From NCBI GenBank assembly GCA_028291545.1, contig JAQGHR010000049.1, positions 1 to 41,359 on the forward strand: DNA of 41,359 nucleotides, read 5' to 3'. This DNA is from Planctomycetota bacterium. GTDB taxonomy: Bacteria > Planctomycetota > Planctomycetia > Isosphaerales > Isosphaeraceae. Positions 36,322-41,359 of this stretch are shown piece by piece. The notes below the pieces were generated by a model that was given only the letters and a program-made list of their open reading frames with translations, was not told the origin of the DNA and did not search any database. Position 1 is the stretch's first letter; each line of letters begins with the position of its first letter. Both the position numbers and the translations under genes were made by a program.

Positions 36322-36741
36322 ATGAAACTCTCAGAAGTAGTCCGCGAGGTCATCCGCCTTGGCGATGCGAGCCGTGTGTATTGGGACCGAGAGTTGCCCA
36401 AGCACCATCCGCGTTACCCGATCATTCGCGCCGGTGAGGATTCCGGCCCGCCCCCACCCGAGGACGCAAAGATACAGAAGCTGCTGAAACGCCTGCCGGA
36501 AGATCAGATCTACGCCCTGATTCTCCTCATGTACGTCGGTCGCGGCGATTTCAGCGCCGAACATCTGACGCCCGCCTACCAGACCATGAAAGAAACATTC
36601 CCAAGTAAAGACCTGGCGATTGCCCAGATGACGGGTAAGAGTACGCTTGCGGAGTACCTGACTGACGCGATGGAGGAGATCCAGAAGCGCCACATCGACC
36701 TGGATAGTCTCAAGTTCCCGAGCACTTTGGCGGTGAGTTGA
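36322..36741 (+). CDS. DUF3775-like small protein, first gene of a HEPN unit
   Basis: A 139-residue protein. DUF3775-like features are a helical start (KLSEVVREVIRLGD), a Pro/acid linker (about 38-48) and EDQIYALILLMYVGRGDFSAEHL (about 60-82). It has no signal or membrane segment. The frame is open to 36232, but the ATG at 36322 has GAGAGG five bases before it. It ends 21 bases before the HEPN gene on the same strand. DUF3775 has no known activity, so it could be the neutralising partner of the HEPN protein or an unrelated neighbour. Family call is moderately sure. Confidence 0.7.
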   Translation: MKLSEVVREVIRLGDASRVYWDRELPKHHPRYPIIRAGEDSGPPPPEDAKIQKLLKRLPEDQIYALILLMYVGRGDFSAEHLTPAYQTMKETFPSKDLAIAQMTGKSTLAEYLTDAMEEIQKRHIDLDSLKFPSTLAVS

Positions 36742-36762
36742 CCAGGCGAATGGAGATCCGCT

Positions 36763-37335
36763 GTGCCCTCGAACGCACTCTCCGTGCATCTCGACCAGCT
36801 TCTGAGGGACGCCACGGAACTCGATACGATCCATTCGCAAATGAGGACGGGGAATCCCGGCAGGCAGTACGGACTGGCGTCTCTGAACCGCGCCGCAATT
36901 GTGATTAGTGTTTCGGATTGGGAATCGTATGTCGAAGAAGTCATGCGAGAGTCATTGGCGGCGCTCCGCCCTGCGGCCCCTCCCCTCGGCAATTGGCCCG
37001 CCTTGAACGCGTTCATCCTCGGGGAACTCGGGAGGTTCAACAACCCTAATGCCCAAAAAGTCGCAGACCTGATCAATCGTTGCCTTGGGCTTGCCGACGT
37101 GCGGACCTCCTGGGGATGGCGGAATTGCGCCTCGGCGCAGGCAGTGAGTCTTCTTGATGCAGCATTAGTTCTTCGCCATGAAATCGCTCACGGAGTGAAT
37201 CCCCGGCCGGTCATCCATAACCCCTATTCAAACTGGCTGCCGGGTTTCATACGGCGCCTGGCGCGGTGCACCGACGATGCCGTACGGAATCACCTAACCA
37301 CTATTCTGGGGCTGGCAAACCCATGGCCGCCGTGA
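36763..37335 (+). CDS. HEPN-domain protein (RiboL-PSP type), putative RNase
   Basis: A 190-residue all-helical protein. The sequence LNRAAIVISVSDWESYVEEV (41-60) and the motif LRHEIAHG (137-144) fit the RiboL-PSP-HEPN type: Arg138 and His143 form the R-x4-H active site of HEPN ribonucleases. Start is GTG at 36763 with GGAG seven bases upstream. It is in one likely transcript with the DUF3775-like gene. HEPN proteins of this kind occur in toxin-antitoxin modules and RNA-repair or defence operons. No nucleotidyltransferase (MNT) antitoxin is present here, so the partner, if any, is the DUF3775-like protein. Confidence 0.82.
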   Translation: MPSNALSVHLDQLLRDATELDTIHSQMRTGNPGRQYGLASLNRAAIVISVSDWESYVEEVMRESLAALRPAAPPLGNWPALNAFILGELGRFNNPNAQKVADLINRCLGLADVRTSWGWRNCASAQAVSLLDAALVLRHEIAHGVNPRPVIHNPYSNWLPGFIRRLARCTDDAVRNHLTTILGLANPWPP

Positions 37336-37344
37336 GTCATGTGA

Positions 37345-39609
37345 TCAGCGGGACGTCCGCTTCGGGTCGCGCTGCATCCGGAACGGCGTGGGGAAGGTGT
37401 TCAACGTACCCCGGATCGGCTCGCCGGCCATCTCGCTCCATCGCTGCGCCTGTCCCGCCGTAAGAACCGCCAAAATGCGCTCCATCGCCGGCTTGCCGGC
37501 CTCCTCGGGGGCCTTTCCCGATTGCAGCTCGCGCATCTGGACGAACAGGGACTCCTCCTCGATCGCGCGGATCCGCTCGCGCTGCCCGGGCGTGAGCCCG
37601 AGCGCCTCGACGACCTCCGGTTCCCGGAACGCGGTCGGCCCCTCCGACTGGAGGGCGACCTGGCGGAGCCGGACCCGCTGGGATGGCGTCAGGATCGCGT
37701 CGACCTCCGCCTCGTTGGCGCGGGCCTGCTCCAGGGCGATCCGCACGCGTTCGACCGGGGGGAGCCGATGAGCCGCGTCGCCGAAGGACTCCATCCAGCG
37801 CCTACCGGCGCGGTCGGAGAGGTCGGCCACCTTGGCCCTCTGGCCCTTGTCGAGCCGAAGGTCGTCCAGCGCCGAAGGCTGGGCGAGCAGGTAGAGTTCC
37901 CCAGCGGCGCGAAGGACCGCCAGATCGGCCAGGATCGTCTCGACCCGTCGCGTGGTGTCTCGCAATTCGGCCTGTGCGTCCGGGTCGCTCCGACGCTGCT
38001 CGATGAACTCCCGATAGTAGGCCAATGCCGATGCGAGAAGCCGCTTGCGGAGTCCCTCCATGCCGGGGCGGTGGGCGAGTTCCTCCTCGCTGACCCGGAT
38101 GAGCTCATCGACCGAGCGGCGGGCCAGGCGGAAGCGCGCCTCCGCCTCTTCCGCACGCTGGCGCTCTCGATGGTACGCCGATTCCGCCTTCCGCTGTTCG
38201 GCCAGCGTCTTCGCCTGCTCGCGGCGGACGAGGGCCGTGCTGACCAGGGACGCGGCCGAGAAGAGGATCAACGCCAGGGCCACGGCCGCGACGATCGATG
38301 GATGCCGCCGCGACCAGGCCCGAAGCCGCTCGGCGGGCGTCGGCCGCCGGGCCAGGATCGGCCGGCCGTCGAGGAAACGCTGGAGGTCGTCGGCCAGTTC
38401 TTGTGCCGTCCCGTAGCGGTCGGCCGGCTCCTTGCGCAGCGCCTTCAGGACGATCGTCTCGAGTTCGGGAGGGACCGTGCGATCCACGCCGCCGGGCGGG
38501 GCGGGATCGTCGTCCGCGATCTGCCGCATCAGCGCGTTGCGGTCGCGGCCCTCGAACGGGGGGTGCAAGGTCAGCAGCTCGTACAGCGTTGCGCCCAGCG
38601 AGTAGATGTCGCTCCGATGGTCCACGATCCCACGGCGGGCGAGGACCTGCTCGGGGCTGGCATACCGAAGCGTGCCCAGCATCTCCCCCGTGATCGTGAG
38701 CCCGGCATCCCCCGTGACCTGAGCCAGGCCAAAATCCGTGACCCAGAGCTGTCCCCGCAGGTCCAGCAACAGGTTGCCCGGCTTGATGTCGCGATGCACG
38801 ATCCCCGCCTGGTGGGCATGCTCCAAGGCCAGTGCCGCCTGTCGGCCCAGCCCGGCCGCCCGGTCGAAATACCGGCGACGGTCCGACGACCGTTCGCGAG
38901 AGATGGTCGTCGCGGCGAGCGTGGCCTCGCCCCCCGAGCCCGACTCGGGCAGGCCGACGGGTAGATCGGCGAAAATCGCACGGTCGTCGTGCTCCCCCTC
39001 GGCCGGAGACGAGCGGGAACCTTGCTCATCGCGAAGGCGGCGAAGCTCCCCGATCAGCGCGGCGAGGCTCTGTCCCTCGATGAATTGCATCGCGTAATAG
39101 TGGACGCCTCGCTCGTAGCCGACCGCATGCACCGGCACGATTCTCTCGTGCTGCACATGTGCAGCCGTCAGCGCCTCGGTCTTGAAACGCTGGAGGCGGC
39201 GCGGGTCGATGGCGGCGGCGAATGGGAGTAGCTTCAGCGCGACCCGCCGCCGGAGCGAGATCTGCTCGGCCTCGTAGACGACCCCCATCCCGCCCCGGCC
39301 CACCTCGCGCAGTAGGCGGAAGTCCCCGATCTCACCGATGCCTGGAGGCAGGGCGCCCGGCCCATCGCGAGGCGGGTCGACCAGGCCGCTGGCATCGCCC
39401 AGTCGCGCGGCGCGTAGGGGCGCCGTGAGCCGTGCGACCTCGTCGTGGCCGGCGAGGAACGCCTCAAGATCCTGCCGGAGGTCGGGGTGCGCCGCGAGGA
39501 GCTGGCTTCGGTCGGGATTCCGACCCTCTTCGAGCCCCTCGACGTAGGCCAGGAGAACCAGGTTCCGCCGCTCCTCCTGGGCCAGTTCGCCCGTGACATC
39601 AAGACCCAT
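37345..39609 (-). CDS. Membrane Ser/Thr protein kinase with C-terminal LTxxQ-type tail
   Basis: A 754-residue kinase. The glycine loop is at 103-110 (REVGRGGMGVVY), Lys126, catalytic loop HRDIKPGN (272-279), DFG (292-294) and a SPE triad near 318, so the kinase should be active. An insert at about 195-250 separates the two lobes. One membrane helix (about 437-460) is followed by a coiled, charged outer part. Its C-terminal end carries LTPSQ, LTPGQ and LTAGQ repeats like the CpxP/Spy-type stress sensors. The ATG at 39609 has GGGGAG seven bases before it and overlaps the ECF sigma gene's end by 11 bases; a GTG at 39630 is possible. Confidence 0.9.
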   Translation of the reverse strand: MGLDVTGELAQEERRNLVLLAYVEGLEEGRNPDRSQLLAAHPDLRQDLEAFLAGHDEVARLTAPLRAARLGDASGLVDPPRDGPGALPPGIGEIGDFRLLREVGRGGMGVVYEAEQISLRRRVALKLLPFAAAIDPRRLQRFKTEALTAAHVQHERIVPVHAVGYERGVHYYAMQFIEGQSLAALIGELRRLRDEQGSRSSPAEGEHDDRAIFADLPVGLPESGSGGEATLAATTISRERSSDRRRYFDRAAGLGRQAALALEHAHQAGIVHRDIKPGNLLLDLRGQLWVTDFGLAQVTGDAGLTITGEMLGTLRYASPEQVLARRGIVDHRSDIYSLGATLYELLTLHPPFEGRDRNALMRQIADDDPAPPGGVDRTVPPELETIVLKALRKEPADRYGTAQELADDLQRFLDGRPILARRPTPAERLRAWSRRHPSIVAAVALALILFSAASLVSTALVRREQAKTLAEQRKAESAYHRERQRAEEAEARFRLARRSVDELIRVSEEELAHRPGMEGLRKRLLASALAYYREFIEQRRSDPDAQAELRDTTRRVETILADLAVLRAAGELYLLAQPSALDDLRLDKGQRAKVADLSDRAGRRWMESFGDAAHRLPPVERVRIALEQARANEAEVDAILTPSQRVRLRQVALQSEGPTAFREPEVVEALGLTPGQRERIRAIEEESLFVQMRELQSGKAPEEAGKPAMERILAVLTAGQAQRWSEMAGEPIRGTLNTFPTPFRMQRDPKRTSR

Positions 39610-40183
39610 GGCCCGACTCCCCGGGTTCACGAAGCAGCTCGCGAAGCCGCTTCAGTCCGCGGAAGAGCAGGCCGACGGCGGCCGGGCGCGTGCGGCCGAT
39701 CTGCTCGGCCACGTCGGCGACCGCGAGCCCCTTCAAGTAGTGCAACTCCACGACCTGCCGCTGGTCCTCCGGCAGCCCGGCGATGGCGTGGGCGAGCCTC
39801 AGCAGCTCCTCGCCGCGGACGGCCCGCTCGCTCGGGGACGTCTGGTCGACCGCGAGCAGGCCCTCTAGCCGGGAGGATGAACGCTCCAGCTCCGCCTCCA
39901 GGGATCGCTCCCGGGCTGGATCGCGCGCCTGAGTGTCGAGCCGTCGAACCGCGGTCGCAAGGGCATTTGCCAGGATCACTCGGAGCCAGGCCAACAGCTC
40001 GCCCTCGGTCCCGCCCCGGAACTGCGCCCTCCTCTCGTGGGCGTTGAGGATCGCCTGCTGGACAACGTCGGAGGCGTCCAGCGTCGCCCGGGCGCGGGAG
40101 CCTAACTGGAGCCGGACGAGGAGCAAAAGGTAGTCGCGGTAGTCCTCGATCGACTCGATGTGCTCGCGAGCGGTTCGTTGCAT
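39599..40183 (-). CDS. ECF sigma factor (planctomycete type)
   Basis: A 194-residue sigma factor. Region 2 is at about 22-90 (DASDVVQQAILNAHERRAQF, GELLAWLRVILANALATAVRR) and region 4 at 130-185 (AGLPEDQRQVVELHYLKGLAVADVAEQIGR), the planctomycete-type ECF pattern. The frame extends to 40981, but that part is not sigma-like. The ATG at 40183 has GGGAG nine bases upstream and matches the family N-terminus; an ATG at 40210 is an alternative. It precedes and overlaps the kinase gene, a common planctomycete arrangement in which kinase phosphorylation may set sigma activity (inference). Regulon unknown. Confidence 0.92.
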   Translation of the reverse strand: MQRTAREHIESIEDYRDYLLLLVRLQLGSRARATLDASDVVQQAILNAHERRAQFRGGTEGELLAWLRVILANALATAVRRLDTQARDPARERSLEAELERSSSRLEGLLAVDQTSPSERAVRGEELLRLAHAIAGLPEDQRQVVELHYLKGLAVADVAEQIGRTRPAAVGLLFRGLKRLRELLREPGESGHGS

Positions 40184-40433
40184 GGTCGCGCGCTCCCGCT
40201 TCCTCTCCATCCGACGTCCATCGCTCGCGTCGAATTCGCATTCAGGGTACGGGAAGGCCGCCCGACGGCGATAGATCCCTGCGTGAAAAGCGATTCTCAA
40301 CCTCTTTCGAACTCGGAGTTGCCGCCGTACCGGTGGCACAACGCTGCGTCCCAACGGTCCGCGAGCCAACCTTGACCGTGAGTCGAAGGGTCTTCTGCGG
40401 CCCGCATGCCTCCGGCATGGTGCTGGAACGTGC

Positions 40434-40754
40434 ATGCACGAACGGTTCGAGGTGGCGCACGGCATCGACGTGATCTGCCGGCCCATACGACGCCGCGCCG
40501 GCCAGACGGCCCAAGGCTTCCACAAGGCTCTGCCTCGCTTGCCCCTGCGGCCCCTGGTCGCTCTGACCGCCGCGGTGCGACATCGCCCGGTCACGCTCCT
40601 CGGCGACGACCTGGTCCGGCACGGCTTCATCCCTCTGGGTTGCGACGGCCCCCGTCTGGGATGTGCTCGGGTGATTCGCGACGAGCTTGAGTGCCGCGAA
40701 TCGGCCGGATCGCAGCAGGAGCTATCGGGCTCGCCTGGGCCGATGTTGGCGTGA
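40434..40754 (+). pseudogene. Remnant of an IS4-type transposase (5' part)
   Basis: The frame reads FHKALPRLPLRPLVALTAAV, then DDLVRHGFIPLGCDGPRLGCARV, which resembles the N-terminal segment of planctomycete IS4-type transposases around the first catalytic Asp (the 'CDG' pattern). It ends at TGA (40752), and the next 200 bases carry no transposase-like frame. No inverted repeats or DDE completion are visible, so this is a decayed fragment, if the identification is correct. Its nearness to tmRNA, a usual insertion site, is noted. Confidence 0.4.
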
Positions 40755-41132
40755 TCGCCGCCAACGGTCCGGAAGGCTGCGCGGTCTCGGGTCGAAGCGG
40801 CTGCTGTTCCCACAGATCGAGCGGAAACAGACCTGGCGGATGGTGAAGAAGAACCTGGAGCCGGTCGCGGGACCCCCGATGAAAACCACGTTGTCATCGC
40901 CGACTTCTGCGCCGCCCGCCGACACAGCCACATCACCGAGCTAGTTCGGCCCGCCGACGTCCCGATGACCTTGAAATACACCCGGATTGGACTTTAGGCC
41001 AGGGATGACTTGCTCGCGGGGCTCCCCTTTTCTTGCACCAACCGTTCCTGAGTCGTTGCGAAATGACTGCATTTCGGCGGTGCCGAGTGGCCGCAGACGG
41101 CAGAAACGGTGCGGGCGTCTCTCGGCTGGGAA
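40755..41132. other. Gene-free region downstream of tmRNA
   Basis: About 380 bases after the transposase-like remnant. One frame gives a protein-like stretch near 40881-40998 (NHVVIADFCAARRHSHITEL) without a start, probably also relic DNA. No intact gene is seen. Confidence 0.4.
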
Positions 41133-41167
41133 ACGAACAAGCCCCGGCAAGGCCGGGGCTTGTTCGT
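41133..41167 (-). terminator. Intrinsic-type terminator of tmRNA
   Basis: A perfect 16-bp inverted repeat (arms 41133-41148 and 41152-41167) with a 3-base loop lies just downstream of the 3' end of the minus-strand tmRNA. A short T-rich tail follows on the minus strand (GTTTCCC). It probably ends tmRNA transcription; the symmetry also allows use from the other side. Confidence 0.75.
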
Positions 41168-41209
41168 CTTCTGTCGCAAACTGTCACCAGAAGGCAGTTT
41201 ACAGCGAAG

Positions 41210-41359
41210 TGGAGGCGGCGGGAATTGCACCCGCGTCCCGAGATGATTCAAACGCAGCGTCTACGTGTGTAGCCGTCTCTTTGATTTTCGTCCTGTTGAC
41301 CCCTGACGACCGGGTTCACTTCGGCTTAGTCTGTCAAGTTTAACCCGAGCCCAGACAGA
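41210..41359 (-). ncRNA. ssrA: tmRNA (ssrA), 3' part; 5' end beyond the window
   Basis: On the minus strand the sequence ends with the tRNA-like domain: GGACGCGGGTGCAATTCCCG at the T-arm, then CCGCCTCCA. It is preceded by ACACACGTAGACGCTGCGT, which is the conserved end of tmRNA, and by pseudoknot-like sequence (CGGGTT ... AACCCG). The T-loop reads TGCAATT rather than TTCGATT, a variant I have seen in tmRNAs. The 3' CCA is not encoded (the genome has CCTCCA then CTT). The tag-coding segment and 5' end are outside. tmRNA rescues stalled ribosomes in the cytoplasm with SmpB. Confidence 0.9.

Noticed and set aside
40184..40981. Upstream extension of the ECF sigma frame
   Set aside because: Not sigma-like and antisense to the transposase-like relic; the ATG at 40183 has a ribosome site.
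41033..41272. Plus-strand frame ending WRRRELHPRPEM...
   Set aside because: It lies antisense to tmRNA and its terminator; this is a known false-protein pattern from tmRNA sequence.

Overview
The window looks like a piece of a planctomycete chromosome, most likely Isosphaeraceae or a close relative. The evidence is the high GC content, four genes of the planctomycete cytochrome/DUF type (DUF1552, DUF1592 group, DUF1501, PSD1/PSCyt), a PVC-type heme protein fused to a CotH domain, an ECF sigma factor carrying a TIGR03067-type tail, and Ser/Thr kinases coupled to ECF sigma factors. The genus cannot be fixed by reading alone.

Layout. (1) 0-1.6 kb, minus: a membrane Ser/Thr kinase with a zinc-finger N-terminus and an Ada-like Cys/His domain beyond its membrane helix; divergent from it is treY (malto-oligosyltrehalose synthase, to 4.8 kb). 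(2) 4.8-14.2 kb, all minus, tightly packed: a membrane-tethered ECF sigma factor, a DUF1552 protein, a DUF1592-type cytochrome, a secreted tandem HMA-like metal-binding protein, a secreted cyclase-family hydrolase, an enolase-superfamily sugar-acid dehydratase and a D-2-hydroxyacid dehydrogenase. (3) 14.3-26.1 kb: an accessory-looking patchwork of small, alternately oriented genes: methyltransferase, HD-domain protein, planctomycete hypothetical, a frameshifted ADP-ribosylglycohydrolase (ARG), a secreted alpha/beta hydrolase, a SEC-C mini-protein, DUF4112, two conserved hypotheticals, SprT-like metalloprotease, purU, ARPP-1 and DUF4419. (4) 26.3-36.1 kb, all minus: a four-gene operon for secreted proteins (CotH-PVC heme protein, EF-hand PSD1 cytochrome, DUF1501 Tat protein, CE15-like esterase). 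(5) 36.3-37.3 kb, plus: a two-gene unit of a DUF3775-like protein and a HEPN (RiboL-PSP type) putative RNase, which resembles a toxin-antitoxin or defence cassette. (6) 37.3-40.2 kb, minus: an ECF sigma factor overlapping a large membrane Ser/Thr kinase. (7) 40.2-41.36 kb: an IS4-like transposase remnant, a strong hairpin terminator and the 3' part of tmRNA (ssrA), which runs off the window.

How the genes may work together. The 12.7-4.8 kb and 36.1-26.3 kb runs probably encode secreted or surface oxidation and hydrolysis systems for carbohydrates and sugar acids, typical of planctomycetes. The sigma factors and kinases are the likely local regulators. The best candidates for something undescribed are the DUF3775-HEPN pair, the ARPP-1/DUF4419 pair lying 7 kb from an ARG-family gene (the family ARPP is named after), and the zinc-finger/kinase/Ada-like membrane receptor.
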